Assembly (NCBI RefSeq): GCF_029952525.1
Contig: NZ_JASAOF010000005.1
Location: 248,001 to 312,000 of the forward strand
DNA from: Saccharopolyspora ipomoeae
Lineage (GTDB): Bacteria > Actinomycetota > Actinomycetes > Mycobacteriales > Pseudonocardiaceae
Direction of reading: 5' to 3'
Length of the DNA stretch: 64,000 nt
Every line of letters starts with the position of its first letter. Within the stretch, counting starts at the first letter, position 1. Below, one piece after another: positions 7,936-16,344 of this stretch. The notes under the pieces were generated by a model that searched no databases, was not told the DNA's origin, and saw nothing but the letters and a program-made list of their open reading frames with translations. The translations under genes and the position numbers were made by a program.

Positions 7936-9063
7936 ATGACTCGCGTCGCGGTGATCGGCACCGGCGTCATCGGTGCCATGACGACGTGGCGGCTCGCACT
8001 GCGCGGAGCCGAGGTGCTGGCCTTCGACGCCTACGGCCCCGGGCACGACCGGGGCGCCTCGGCCGGTGAATCCCGCATCTTCCGCACCGCCTACAAGGAA
8101 GGCGCCGCCTACGTACCGCTGCTGCAGCGCGCCGAAGCGCTGTGGCGCGACCTGGAGCGCGACGCAGGAGCGGACCTGCTCACGCTGTGCGGCGGTCTGA
8201 CGATCGGAGCGCCGGACCACCCGGACGTCGCCGCGGTGCGCCGCTGCGCCGAGGACGCCGGACTCGACCACGAGGTCCTCGACTCCGAGCAGGCCCGGAA
8301 GCGGTTCCCGCAGCACCGGATCGACGACGGCGAGATCATGGTGCTCGACCCGGCAGCGGGCGTGCTCCGGCCGGAACCCTCGGTGCAGGCAGCGCTGCGC
8401 TCGGCCGAGGCCGCGGGCGCCCGGGTCCTGCCCTACCACCCGGTCACGCACGCGGCCGAAACCGCCGATGGATGGCGGATCACCAGCAACGACACCACGT
8501 TCGAGGTCGATCACGCGATCTTCGCGCCCGGCCCGTGGGCGCGGCAGCTCGCACCGCTGGGCTCCCTGCCGGTGGAGGCGCGACTGATCACGGCCTACTG
8601 GTTCGCCGCGCGCGACGTCACCGCGCACCAGCCGGGGTCGCTGCCGATCGCCATCCGCAGGCACCCCGAGGCCGGGTTCTCCTGCTTCCCCGCCCTCGAC
8701 GGCGCGGCGATCAAGATCGTGCCGCACCACCTCGGCTGGCCCGATCTGGACGGCCCGGACGACCTCCCGCGCAGTTCCGCGCCCGAGCACGCCCGGGCGG
8801 CCTCGGCCGCCGCCGCGCGACTGCTGCCCGGGGTGACGCCGCACCCGATCCGGGTCAGCACCTTCGCCGAGGGCTTCACCCCCGACGAGCACGCGCTGCT
8901 CGGACCGCTGCCGGGACACCGCCGGGCCACCGTCATGACCGGCTTCTCCGGGCACGGCTTCAAGCTCGCCCCCGCCTTCGGCGAGATCGGCGCCGACCTC
9001 GCCCTCGACGGCGCGACCTCGCACGACATCGCCGCGCTCGACCCCACCCGCTTCCCGCTGTGA
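7936..9063 (+). CDS. Sarcosine-oxidase-like FAD-dependent oxidoreductase
   Basis: A 375-residue flavoprotein of the monomeric sarcosine oxidase/N-methyltryptophan oxidase family by length and motifs. VAVIGTGVIGAMT is the dinucleotide-binding start, ESRIFRTAY and EGAAYVPLL match the conserved GESR..Y region, and GFSGHGFKLAPAFGE near the end is a family hallmark. Typical members oxidise secondary or N-methyl amines with O2. In the monomeric oxidases a Cys before the T-P-D-E segment anchors FAD covalently; here that segment reads VSTFAEGFTPDEH with no Cys, so flavin is probably noncovalent or the enzyme uses another acceptor. The ATG at 7936 follows GGAGG. It is second in the GntR operon. Confidence 0.82.
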   Translation: MTRVAVIGTGVIGAMTTWRLALRGAEVLAFDAYGPGHDRGASAGESRIFRTAYKEGAAYVPLLQRAEALWRDLERDAGADLLTLCGGLTIGAPDHPDVAAVRRCAEDAGLDHEVLDSEQARKRFPQHRIDDGEIMVLDPAAGVLRPEPSVQAALRSAEAAGARVLPYHPVTHAAETADGWRITSNDTTFEVDHAIFAPGPWARQLAPLGSLPVEARLITAYWFAARDVTAHQPGSLPIAIRRHPEAGFSCFPALDGAAIKIVPHHLGWPDLDGPDDLPRSSAPEHARAASAAAARLLPGVTPHPIRVSTFAEGFTPDEHALLGPLPGHRRATVMTGFSGHGFKLAPAFGEIGADLALDGATSHDIAALDPTRFPL

Positions 9064-9109
9064 ACCACCAGTTCGTGAGCCCTCGACTCGTGAGCCCACT
9101 GGAGGCCCC

Positions 9110-10540
9110 ATGCTCACCGGTTCCACCGGCCAGATCGCCGGAATCATCATCGCAAGCCTGCTGGTCATCGGCTTCGGCATCGGCATGTCCGTCTACTTCG
9201 GACGCAAGGCGAAGAACTCCGCGGACTGGCTGTCCGCCGGGGAATCGCTGCCGCTGATCGTCGTCATCATCACCCAGTTCGCCACCGCCACCGGCGGCGG
9301 CGTGCTCATCGCGCACGTCGGCATCGGCTACCGCTCCGGCTGGTCGGTGTTCCTCTACGAGGGATGCGTGCTGGTCGGGTTCCTGGTGCTGATGTGGATC
9401 GCGAAGTGGCTGCGCGAGCAGCGCTTCACCACCGTTCCCGACATCATCACCAAGCTCTTCGGCCGCAACCGGCTCGCCATCGCGATCGCCGCGCTGGCCG
9501 CGCTGGTCGTGCCCTTCGGGTGGCTGGCCACCCAGTTCGTCGCCTTCGCGCAGCTCTTCGGGCAGCTCACCGGCGTGTCGCCGACCGCGCTGATCCTGGT
9601 GATCATGGTGGCGTCGCTGCTGTTCGTGCTGCCCGGCGGACTGACCTCGGTGGCCTGGACCGACTTCGTGTTCGGCATCTTCATGATCGTCATGTCGCTG
9701 GGCGTGGCCGCCTACGCCATCCACCTCGCCGGCGGCTGGGGCCACATCACCGCCACCGTCCCGCAACGGCTGTGGGGCTGGGAGGGCCTCACCGCGGCGG
9801 GCTGGGACCAGATCTGGCTGTGGGTCGCGGCGATCCTGCCGGGCACGCTGACCAACCAGCTCTACTACCAGCGCGTCTTCGCCACCAAGAAGGTCGGCGA
9901 CGCCCGGCGCGGACTGGGGCTGTCGGGCCTGACGATGCTCATCGGCGGCCTCTACGCCGGGTGCATCGGACTGGCCGTGCACTCGATGAACCCGGGCCTG
10001 GAGAACGAGGAGGACGCGGCCGGGTGGCTGCTCACCCAGCTCCCGACCTGGTTGGTGATCATCTTCGGCGCCTTCCTGGTGTCCACGATCATCTCCACCA
10101 CCGGGGCCGCGCTGCAGTCGGTGGTGGCCAACCTGACCCGCGACGTCTACCAGAACATCGCGGGCAAGCAGGCCGGTGAGCGGCAGACCGTGACGCTGTC
10201 GCGGATGATCACCGTCGGGGTGTCGGTGCTGGCCGCCGTGCTGGCGATCCTGTTCCCCAAGGCCCTGACCTGGCTGGTCGCGACCTACGCCTACTCGGCC
10301 GCGGCCCTGGCGGCGCCGATCTTCCTCGGCTACCTGCTGCACCGGCGACGCCGGCTGACCCCGGCCGCCGCCATCGCGGGCATGGTCGCGGGCATCCTCG
10401 GCTGCGCGATCGCGCAGCTGGTCGACACCACCGTCCCCTACGCCGTCTACGGCATCGCGGTCTCCGCCGCGGCCTTGCTGGCCACCGCCTTGCTGATCCC
10501 CGCTCGTCCCGCCGTCGAGAACGAAAAGGTTGACGCATGA
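9110..10540 (+). CDS. Sodium:solute symporter (SSS family)
   Basis: A 476-residue integral membrane carrier with about 13 hydrophobic segments and SSS signatures: FGRKAKNSADWLSAGESLP near the start, then FATATGGGVLIAHVG, and TKLFGRN. Members import proline, pantothenate, sugars or small organic ions with Na+. It sits between two flavin amine/amino-acid oxidoreductase genes, so an amino acid, betaine or N-methylated amine is the likely cargo; this is inferred from context only. The stop overlaps the next start (ATGA), implying translational coupling. Confidence 0.88.
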   Translation: MLTGSTGQIAGIIIASLLVIGFGIGMSVYFGRKAKNSADWLSAGESLPLIVVIITQFATATGGGVLIAHVGIGYRSGWSVFLYEGCVLVGFLVLMWIAKWLREQRFTTVPDIITKLFGRNRLAIAIAALAALVVPFGWLATQFVAFAQLFGQLTGVSPTALILVIMVASLLFVLPGGLTSVAWTDFVFGIFMIVMSLGVAAYAIHLAGGWGHITATVPQRLWGWEGLTAAGWDQIWLWVAAILPGTLTNQLYYQRVFATKKVGDARRGLGLSGLTMLIGGLYAGCIGLAVHSMNPGLENEEDAAGWLLTQLPTWLVIIFGAFLVSTIISTTGAALQSVVANLTRDVYQNIAGKQAGERQTVTLSRMITVGVSVLAAVLAILFPKALTWLVATYAYSAAALAAPIFLGYLLHRRRRLTPAAAIAGMVAGILGCAIAQLVDTTVPYAVYGIAVSAAALLATALLIPARPAVENEKVDA

Positions 10541-11706
10541 AGATCGCAGTGATCGGACTCGGCGTCCTGGGTGCGGCCACCGCCCGCTCCCTGGCGCTGG
10601 CCGGTGCCGAGGTGACCGCGTTCGAGCGCACCGGGCCGCTGGCCGGGACCTCGAGCACCTCGTTCGCCTGGGTGAACTCGCACAACAAGAACCCGCGCCC
10701 CTACCACGACCTCAACGTGGCGGGCATGGCCGAGCACTCCGCCCTCGCGGCCGATCCGGGGCGGTGCGCCCCGTGGCTGACGCTGGGCGGGAACCTGGAG
10801 TGGGCCGGGGACCCCGACGGCACCGAGCGGCTGGCCGCGTCGGTGTGCGAGCTGGAGGCCCGCGACTACCCGGTGGAGTGGATCGGGCCGTCCCGCGCCC
10901 GGGAGCTGGTTCCCGACCTGCGCGTTCCCGACGGCGTGCAGGACATCGCCCACTACCCCACCGAGGGCCACCTGATCCCGGCGCTGCTGGTCGCGCGGCT
11001 GTGGGGCGAGGCCCGCGAGCACGGCGCCTCGCTGCGGTGCCCGGCCGAGGTCGTGTCGGTGTCCGAGACCGCTGACGGCGTGCGGATCGTCCTGGCCGAC
11101 GGCGAGGCCGCCTCCGCCGACGCGGTGGTGTTCGCCGCCGGGCGGTGGACCGAGGGGCTCACGGAGACCACCGGGCATCGGGTGGCGATGGCCGATCCGG
11201 ACGTCGCGGGCTCGGCCACGGTCGGATTGCTGGGCTACACGACTCCGGTGCCGGCCCGGTTGGACGCGGTGCTGACCACGCCCTCGCTGAACGTGCGCCC
11301 CGACGGGGGCGGCCGGTTGGTGGTGCAGGGACTCGACCTCGACGCGGACGCGGATCCGGCGAATCCACCTGCGGTGGACGGGTTCCACGCTCAGGAGCTG
11401 TGCCGCCGGCTCGACGGGCTGCTGGCCGGCGCTTCCGGGGCCGCGCTGGAGTCGATCCGGGTCGGGCAGCGGTCGATGCCCGGGGACGGGCTGACCGTCG
11501 CCGGTTTCCTGGGCGACAGCGGGCGGGTCTACGTGCTGGCCACGCACAGCGGGGTCACGCTCGGTCCGCTGCTGGGACGTCTGGCCGCCGGGGAGCTGCT
11601 CCGTGGTGAAACCGCTTCGGAGCTCGGCTCTTTCCGCCCCGACCGGCTCGTGGGGCGGGAGTCGTTGCCTCCCTTGGAAAAAGCCCGGTTCGCCGGGCAG
11701 CAGTGA
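10537..11706 (+). CDS. FAD-dependent oxidoreductase, D-amino-acid-oxidase fold
   Basis: A 389-residue DAO-superfamily flavoprotein with an N-terminal FAD motif (IAVIGLGVLGAATARSLAL) and the segment TSSTSFAWVNSHNKNPRPY, which in this family lies by the flavin. The C-terminal ATHSGVTLGPLLGRLAAGE closes the FAD domain, as in glycine/D-amino-acid dehydrogenases. It is expected to oxidise the C-N bond of an amino acid or amine. It overlaps the symporter stop by four bases and is the last gene of the GntR operon. With the sarcosine-oxidase-like protein it may carry out successive oxidations of one imported substrate, or it could pair with the 2Fe-2S/FAD subunits at 20.0-21.6 kb. Both readings are inference. 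Confidence 0.8.
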   Translation: MKIAVIGLGVLGAATARSLALAGAEVTAFERTGPLAGTSSTSFAWVNSHNKNPRPYHDLNVAGMAEHSALAADPGRCAPWLTLGGNLEWAGDPDGTERLAASVCELEARDYPVEWIGPSRARELVPDLRVPDGVQDIAHYPTEGHLIPALLVARLWGEAREHGASLRCPAEVVSVSETADGVRIVLADGEAASADAVVFAAGRWTEGLTETTGHRVAMADPDVAGSATVGLLGYTTPVPARLDAVLTTPSLNVRPDGGGRLVVQGLDLDADADPANPPAVDGFHAQELCRRLDGLLAGASGAALESIRVGQRSMPGDGLTVAGFLGDSGRVYVLATHSGVTLGPLLGRLAAGELLRGETASELGSFRPDRLVGRESLPPLEKARFAGQQ

Positions 11707-12075
11707 GCAGCACCCACCGCCGTCATGATGAAACTCATTCACTCCCAATCGATTTCAGAGCGTGACGGATTGGATCACCCCATCCAGCGATCGCCATTCG
11801 CTCGCATTTTCGAACGGATGGCCGCACAATGGGCACATGAGTTCGATGACGCCGATTCAGGCCACCGCAGCCGATGCCCCGCGACGCGACGGGACGACAC
11901 ACCATTCCGACCACCGGCAGGAGATCCGGGATCTGCTCGCCAGACCCCGGGAACGCGAACACGGTTTCACCACAACCGGATGACCCGCCGGGCACCGGTC
12001 TCCGCGGAGACCGGTCGCCTCGGCATGCCCCTTCAGAGCACGACTGCTGCTTGACAACTGCAGAGCGGGAACAGC
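11707..12075. other. Intergenic region between convergent genes
   Basis: No convincing gene lies in these 369 bases. A short plus-strand frame (about 48 codons, 11837-11983) exists but lacks a ribosome site and recognisable motifs. The main element is the perfect 22-bp palindrome at 11994-12015. Confidence 0.5.
11994..12015. terminator. Perfect 22-bp palindrome between convergent genes
   Basis: The sequence from ACCGGTCTCC to its exact reverse complement forms a perfect dyad. It lies between the 3' ends of the FAD oxidoreductase (plus) and the dienelactone hydrolase (minus) and lacks a T tract. A bidirectional terminator or mRNA-stabilising hairpin is the simplest reading; a protein site is possible. 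Confidence 0.45.
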
Positions 12076-12759
12076 TCAGCCGAGGTGGCGGCGCAGGAAG
12101 TCCAGCGTGCGCGGCCAGGCGATCCGGGCCGAGTCCTCGTGGTACGAGGCGGGGTTCTGGTCGTTGAAGAACGCGTGCCCGGCCGCGTACACGTGGATCT
12201 GGGGGTGGACGTCGGTCTGCTTCTTGATCTGGTCCGCCACCTCGCCGACGGCGTCCACGGTGACGCCGCGGTCGTACTCGCCGAAGTGACCGAGCATCGG
12301 CGCCACCATCGCCGAGAAGTCCGTCTCCACCGGCGGGATCCCGTAGAAGGGGACGACGGCGCCGATGCGGTCACCTTGCTGTGCGGCCAGGACGAGGGCG
12401 AACTTCCCGCCCATGCAGAAGCCGACGGCACCGACCGACGAGCCGGTCACCATGTCGTGGCCGAGCAGGTGATCGACCGCGCCGGCCAGGTCGCGGGCGG
12501 CCTGCTCGACGGGCAGCTCCTGCATCATCCGGGCCGCTTCCCGGGGGTCGTGCGTGGTGCGGCCGCCGTAGAGGTCCGGGGCCAGCGCCACGAAACCCTC
12601 GGCGGCGAAGCGGTTCGCGACGTCGGCGACGTGGTCGGTCAGGCCCCACCACTCCTGGATCACCAGCACACCCGGTCCGGGCCGCTCCGGGGTCGCCAGG
12701 TACCCGTGGGCGGTCCGGCCGTTGCTGGCGAAGCTGACGTTCTGGTGCGGGTTCGTCAC
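12076..12759 (-). CDS. Dienelactone hydrolase family protein
   Basis: A 227-residue alpha/beta hydrolase of the DLH family. VLVIQEWWGL carries the conserved Glu, GFCMGGKFALV the nucleophilic Cys in the G-x-C-x-G-G context, FGEYDRGV the Asp, and YAAGHAFFND the His, so the Cys-Asp-His set is complete. Such enzymes hydrolyse dienelactones in aromatic degradation, but many actinobacterial members have other ester substrates, and no ring-cleavage gene is nearby. GTG at 12759 is chosen because AAGGAG lies eight bases upstream. It is the last of three same-strand genes after DoxX and VOC. Confidence 0.85.
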   Translation of the reverse strand: MTNPHQNVSFASNGRTAHGYLATPERPGPGVLVIQEWWGLTDHVADVANRFAAEGFVALAPDLYGGRTTHDPREAARMMQELPVEQAARDLAGAVDHLLGHDMVTGSSVGAVGFCMGGKFALVLAAQQGDRIGAVVPFYGIPPVETDFSAMVAPMLGHFGEYDRGVTVDAVGEVADQIKKQTDVHPQIHVYAAGHAFFNDQNPASYHEDSARIAWPRTLDFLRRHLG

Positions 12760-12846
12760 GCTCGTGCTCCTTCGTCCCGGGTGACCGTCCGACGGGGCCG
12801 TTCGAGCCCGCACCATGATCCCGCCGCGAACCGCTGATCGCAGCCC

Positions 12847-13239
12847 TCAGTCGAGGGCCATGTGGAAGATTTCCCAGTGGTGCCCGTCGGGGTCGTCGAA
12901 GCTGCGGCCGTACATCGGGCCCTCCTCCATCACCTCGCCGATGCGCGGCGATCCGGCGGCGCGGGCCTTGGCGACCATCTCGTCGACCTGCTCGCGCGAG
13001 TCGGCGGACAGGGCGGTGATGACCTCCGTGGTCCTGGTCGCGTCGGCCACGTCCTTACCGGTGAAGGACTTGAAGAACGGTTCGACCAGCAGCATGGCGT
13101 AGGCGTCCTCGCTGATCACCATGCTGGTGGCGTTCTCGTCGGTGAAGTTCTGGTCGAAGGTGAACCCGAGCGCGGTGAAGAACTCCACCGACCGGTCGAG
13201 GTCCTTCACGGGCAGGTTCACGAAGGTCTTCATGGTCAT
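12847..13239 (-). CDS. VOC-superfamily (glyoxalase/bleomycin resistance-like) protein
   Basis: A 130-residue single-module protein with the beta-alpha-beta-beta-beta repeat of the vicinal oxygen chelate fold: KTFVNLPVKDLDRSVEFFTALGF at the start and RSFDDPDGHHWEIFHM at the end. The C-terminal DPDGHHWE is typical, and its Glu can be a metal ligand. Length and sequence fit uncharacterised lactoylglutathione-lyase-like proteins; the reaction is unknown. It lies between doxX-like and dienelactone-hydrolase-like genes with short gaps, so cotranscription is likely. Confidence 0.8.
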   Translation of the reverse strand: MTMKTFVNLPVKDLDRSVEFFTALGFTFDQNFTDENATSMVISEDAYAMLLVEPFFKSFTGKDVADATRTTEVITALSADSREQVDEMVAKARAAGSPRIGEVMEEGPMYGRSFDDPDGHHWEIFHMALD

Positions 13240-13288
13240 GACTGGTCACTCCACTTCACAGGTGCGGGAATCTCGCGAGCGGGCGAGT

Positions 13289-13690
13289 TCAGGACTGGGC
13301 GCGGACTCGAACGGTGTCCCGCCGAGCCCAGGCGATGAGCAGGAGGATCACGCAGAGCACCAGTGGCGACAACGCCACCGCAGGGGCGCCGAGCGGGAAG
13401 ATCTGCGCGAACACCGCTCCGACCATGACCAGCGCCAGGCCGGCGGCGGCGAGCCCGCACAACCGCGGGATCAGCAGGCCGATCGCGCCGAGCAGCTCGA
13501 CCGCTCCGGTGAAGTAGCGGAACCACTGCCCGAACCCGATCAGGTCGAACATCTGGACCGCCGTCGGGTCGCCGAGCAGCTTGGGCACCGAGGCGAACAC
13601 GAAGAACGCCGCCAGCAGCACCTGCAGCACCCAGATCCCGATGTTCAACGCCCGGCCGGGCGCGGCGGTTCCGCTCGTACTGGTGGTCAT
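13289..13690 (-). CDS. DoxX family membrane protein
   Basis: A 133-residue protein with four hydrophobic segments. FFVFASVPKLLGD followed by MFDLIGFGQWFRYFTGAVEL matches the DoxX family. ATG at 13690 has GGGAAGG seven bases upstream; the open frame extends further but without a ribosome site. DoxX-like proteins are small quinol-oxidase or redox-linked membrane subunits in some organisms; the function here is unknown. It is the first of three genes on this strand (DoxX, VOC, dienelactone hydrolase). Confidence 0.8.
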   Translation of the reverse strand: MTTSTSGTAAPGRALNIGIWVLQVLLAAFFVFASVPKLLGDPTAVQMFDLIGFGQWFRYFTGAVELLGAIGLLIPRLCGLAAAGLALVMVGAVFAQIFPLGAPAVALSPLVLCVILLLIAWARRDTVRVRAQS

Positions 13691-13800
13691 CCGAAACACC
13701 TTCCCTGCGTGGTCCTGGTCCGTGCGCAGGTGTGGACTCATCGGGCGGCCGGAATTCATCGGTGCAACCGGAGCCGGTGCGGTGAGCAGGTGCTCGGGAG

Positions 13801-14901
13801 TCAGTCCACCAGCTGGTCGAGGACCGCGGTGAAGACGTCGCGGTCGACGGTGACCGGGTCCTGTGCGAGCCAGTGCCCGATGTCCTTGACGAACTGCGCC
13901 GGGGTCATCGGCACCACCCGGTCGTCGTGCTGCTCGACGGTCGTGACGTCACCGGCCCGGCTGGGGTAGATCAGCACGGCACCGCGCACCTCGACCTCGG
14001 GCAGCAGCTCCTCGAAGGTGGCCACGCCCTCGTTCAACCGGGTCACGCCACCGCGGAACGGATGACCGTTGCGCCACAGCTCGCCGTTCTCGTCGGTCGT
14101 GTAGTGCCCGGGCAGCCAGCTCTTGGACTCCACCAGCACAAGCCGTCGACCGCACAGCACCGCGTGGTGGACGTCCTCGAACTCCGAGTCCGGCGAGGTC
14201 AGGCCGTGGAACACCCGCACACCGGGCAGCCGGATGAGGTACTTGGCGCACAGCTCGGCGGTGAGCAGCTGAGCCCGTTCGTGCTGGATGTCGGGCAGAC
14301 CGAAGATCCGCTGGTCGCCGAACTCGGCGGTGAACATCCGGTGCTCGCGGTGGGCGCCGATGTGCCTGCGCAGCAGCACGACGATCGCGATCCCCGAGGC
14401 GATCAGCAGCCCCAGCCAGGTCGCCATGAGGGCCGCGTTGAGGTCCACGGCCATCCCCGCGAGCAGCAGCAACGACCAGGCCCCGACCAGCGCCGTGGTC
14501 GGCCTGGCGTCCGGTCCGAGAACCGGCAGGTACTGCACCCGCGCCTGCGGGTCGACGACGTCCCACCAGGTCAGGTCGTCGAGCCGGACCCGGGGCATCC
14601 GGGGCACGTAGTCGGGGTCCTCGCCGAAGCCCCGGCCGGGGCGCCGGGTTCCTCCGGGACGCCGCGGGTGCTGGGCGGCCGCCCTGGCCTCGGCCTTCCG
14701 GCGCCGGGAGCTGTCGTAGGAGGCTCGGCGCGCCGGGTCGGTGAGGGTCTCGTAGGCCTCCTGCAGGAGGAGGAACGCCCTGTCGCTCCCGCCCACGTCG
14801 GGATGCATGGTGCGGGCGAGCGTCCGGTACGCCGATTTGATCTCGACCGGTGTCGCGTCGCTCCCCACGCCGAGGAGTTCGTAGTAGTCGACCCCGCGCA
14901 C
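13801..14901 (-). CDS. DnaJ-domain / transmembrane / NERD-like nuclease-domain fusion protein
   Basis: A 366-residue protein with three parts. Residues 1-70 are a J domain (DYYELLGVGSDATPVEIKSAYRTLA, then HPD at about residues 34-36, then LLQEAYETLTDP), which would stimulate an Hsp70 ATPase. A basic linker follows, then two membrane helices (about 140-185). The C-terminal region (about 200-310) resembles NERD: EFEDVHHAVLCGRRLVLVESKSW has the Asp and E-x-K pattern of PD-(D/E)xK nucleases. So a chaperone-recruiting module is joined to a membrane-anchored putative nuclease. The GTG start follows GGAGGG closely. No dnaK or grpE is in the window; the role is unknown. Confidence 0.8.
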   Translation of the reverse strand: MRGVDYYELLGVGSDATPVEIKSAYRTLARTMHPDVGGSDRAFLLLQEAYETLTDPARRASYDSSRRRKAEARAAAQHPRRPGGTRRPGRGFGEDPDYVPRMPRVRLDDLTWWDVVDPQARVQYLPVLGPDARPTTALVGAWSLLLLAGMAVDLNAALMATWLGLLIASGIAIVVLLRRHIGAHREHRMFTAEFGDQRIFGLPDIQHERAQLLTAELCAKYLIRLPGVRVFHGLTSPDSEFEDVHHAVLCGRRLVLVESKSWLPGHYTTDENGELWRNGHPFRGGVTRLNEGVATFEELLPEVEVRGAVLIYPSRAGDVTTVEQHDDRVVPMTPAQFVKDIGHWLAQDPVTVDRDVFTAVLDQLVD

Positions 14902-15044
14902 TACCCTCCCCGCCTCCCGGACCGCGCGGCAACAACGAGCTGCAATGAGAACGCCCGGTCATGATAGGACGCGAGCCGAGATCAAGATCAACCGACTGGC
15001 CGGAATCTCACCCGAGCCACCCGTCCGAGCGCGCAGCGGGAACG

Positions 15045-15075
15045 AAAAAACCCGCTGACCTGCCTGGCCAGCGGG
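15045..15075 (-). terminator. Intrinsic terminator on the minus strand
   Basis: CCCGCTG (15051-15057) pairs with CAGCGGG (15069-15075). On the minus strand the hairpin is followed by six T residues (15050-15045), a classical Rho-independent terminator. No protein gene on that strand ends just before it, which suggests that a noncoding transcript does. Confidence 0.75.
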
Positions 15076-15275
15076 CTCTTCCACGCGGATGACCGAGACG
15101 GTGCGACCGTCCCTCCCTTTTGGCCATCCGGGAGCCGGGCGCGGTCCTGGATGGCGCCTGGGACCGGCTCGGCCTGCTGTGCGGTGCACGACCGCGTAAG
15201 TCCTGGTGAGATGCCCGGTGGAACGGGGCCCGCCCGGCATCGCCGTCCACCTTAGCCGATCGTGGCGGCGTTGTG
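15076..15275 (-). ncRNA. Candidate small RNA upstream of the terminator
   Basis: About 200 bases upstream of a strong minus-strand terminator lack a believable protein gene but carry multiple short dyads (GACGGT/ACCGTC at 15097-15111, ATGCC/GGCAT arms flanking 15210-15240). A weak minus-strand -10 (TAAGGT near 15255) could start it. I could not match it to SRP RNA, tmRNA, RNase P RNA, 6C RNA or a riboswitch I know. The boundaries are guesses. Confidence 0.3.
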
Positions 15276-15374
15276 GGGCACATTTCGGCCGCGATTCGGC
15301 GATCGGTCCCGCGGCACCGGTGTTTCGGCTGTTCGCCACCCCGCGGTCGGTTGCCGGACCGGGTCGGCGCCTTC

Positions 15375-15405
15375 TTGACGCGATCTGATCCGGCGTGCAT
15401 AAGAT
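15375..15405 (+). promoter_or_regulatory. Promoter candidate for the dapA-like/SDR pair
   Basis: TTGACG (15375-15380) and TAAGAT (15400-15405) lie 34 bp upstream of the start at 15439. The 19-bp spacer is longer than ideal, so this is tentative. Confidence 0.35.
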
Positions 15406-15438
15406 CGCCGGTCGAACCGCTGGGTGGAAGGGCTTCAG

Positions 15439-16344
15439 ATGGTCGCGGATCCGCTCGCCCCGGGCGTGTGGGGTGTGGTCGCCACCCCGTTCACCGAGTC
15501 CACACAGGACGTCGACCTGGCCTCGCTGGCCAAGCTGGTCGGGCACTACCGCCGGATCGGCGTCACCGGGCTGACCGTGCTGGGCGTGTTCGGCGAAGCC
15601 GCCCGGTTGTCCACCGCCGAGAAGCGCGCCGTGCTCGAGGTCGTCGTGGACTCCGTGGACCTGCCGATCGTGGTGGGCGCCTCCAGCGCCTCGCCGGCAC
15701 CGGTGATCGAAGAGGTCGAGCTCGCCACCGACGTCGTCGGCGACCGGCTGGCGGGCGCGATGGTGCAGGTCAACACCGCCGACCCCGATCTGCTGGCGAG
15801 TCAGCTCGACGCGGTGCACGCCGCGACGGGCGCCGGACTGGTGGTCCAGGACTACCCGCTGGTCACCGGCACGACGATCAGCGCTCTGAACCTGGCCGAG
15901 GCCGTCGAGCAGGTCGAGTCCGTGGTGGCGATCAAGGCCGAAGCGCCTCCCACGCCCCCGGCGATCGCGACGTTGACCGCGCGCACCGGCGTCCCGGTGT
16001 TCGGCGGGCTCGGCGGCGTCGGGCTGCTGGACGAGCTGGCCGCCGGGTCCGCCGGGGCCATGACCGGCTTCTCGTTCCCGGAGGGGCTGCAGCTGTGCGT
16101 GGACGCGTGGTGGCGCGGCGGCTACCAGGCCGCCCTGGAGGCCTACCTGCGGTACCTGCCGCTGGTGAACTTCGAAGCGCAGGCCCGCATCGGCCTGGCC
16201 ATCCGCAAGGAGGCCCTGCGTCGCCGAGGCCTGATCAGCGACTCCGGGGTCCGGGCACCCGCACCGGGCATGCCGGAAACCCTGGACAAGCAACTCGACC
16301 GGCACGTGGCGGCCGTGGAGAACATGAAGAACGGGGAGAGCTGA
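15439..16344 (+). CDS. DapA/N-acetylneuraminate lyase family protein
   Basis: A 301-residue class I aldolase-type TIM barrel. WGVVATPFTE opens the barrel, GVFGEAARLSTAEK corresponds to the family GTTGE segment, VVQDYPLV carries the conserved Tyr, and VVAIKAEAPPTP the Schiff-base Lys (about residue 168). The changed GTTGE segment argues against true dihydrodipicolinate synthase in lysine synthesis. Dehydratases or deaminases of hydroxyproline or sugar-acid catabolism are more likely, but the substrate is not determined. ATG at 15439 follows GGAAGGG; the upstream in-frame GTG (15424) overlaps that site. The SDR gene begins at the base after the stop, so the two are coupled. Confidence 0.82.
   Translation: MVADPLAPGVWGVVATPFTESTQDVDLASLAKLVGHYRRIGVTGLTVLGVFGEAARLSTAEKRAVLEVVVDSVDLPIVVGASSASPAPVIEEVELATDVVGDRLAGAMVQVNTADPDLLASQLDAVHAATGAGLVVQDYPLVTGTTISALNLAEAVEQVESVVAIKAEAPPTPPAIATLTARTGVPVFGGLGGVGLLDELAAGSAGAMTGFSFPEGLQLCVDAWWRGGYQAALEAYLRYLPLVNFEAQARIGLAIRKEALRRRGLISDSGVRAPAPGMPETLDKQLDRHVAAVENMKNGES

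Larger units (their letters stand above)
14902..15438. other. Long structured intergenic region
   Basis: These 537 bases between the DnaJ-NERD gene and the DapA-family gene contain no convincing reading frame. They hold a minus-strand intrinsic terminator (15045-15075), several inverted repeats up to about 15,260, and a plus-strand promoter candidate at 15375-15405. The dyads include GACGGT/ACCGTC at 15097-15111. Confidence 0.5.

Noticed and set aside
11762..11983. A 74-codon plus-strand frame in the gap after the FAD oxidoreductase
   Set aside because: No ribosome site, no recognisable motif, and atypical codon choice; kept only as a remark.
15076..15275. SRP RNA, tmRNA or RNase P RNA in the structured region
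   Set aside because: No GGAAG-type SRP loop, no tmRNA tag or tRNA-like end, and far too short for RNase P RNA.
15008..15400. A 130-codon minus-strand frame across the structured intergenic region
   Set aside because: It reads through the intrinsic terminator stem and T tract and has an Arg/Gly/Pro-rich shadow composition.
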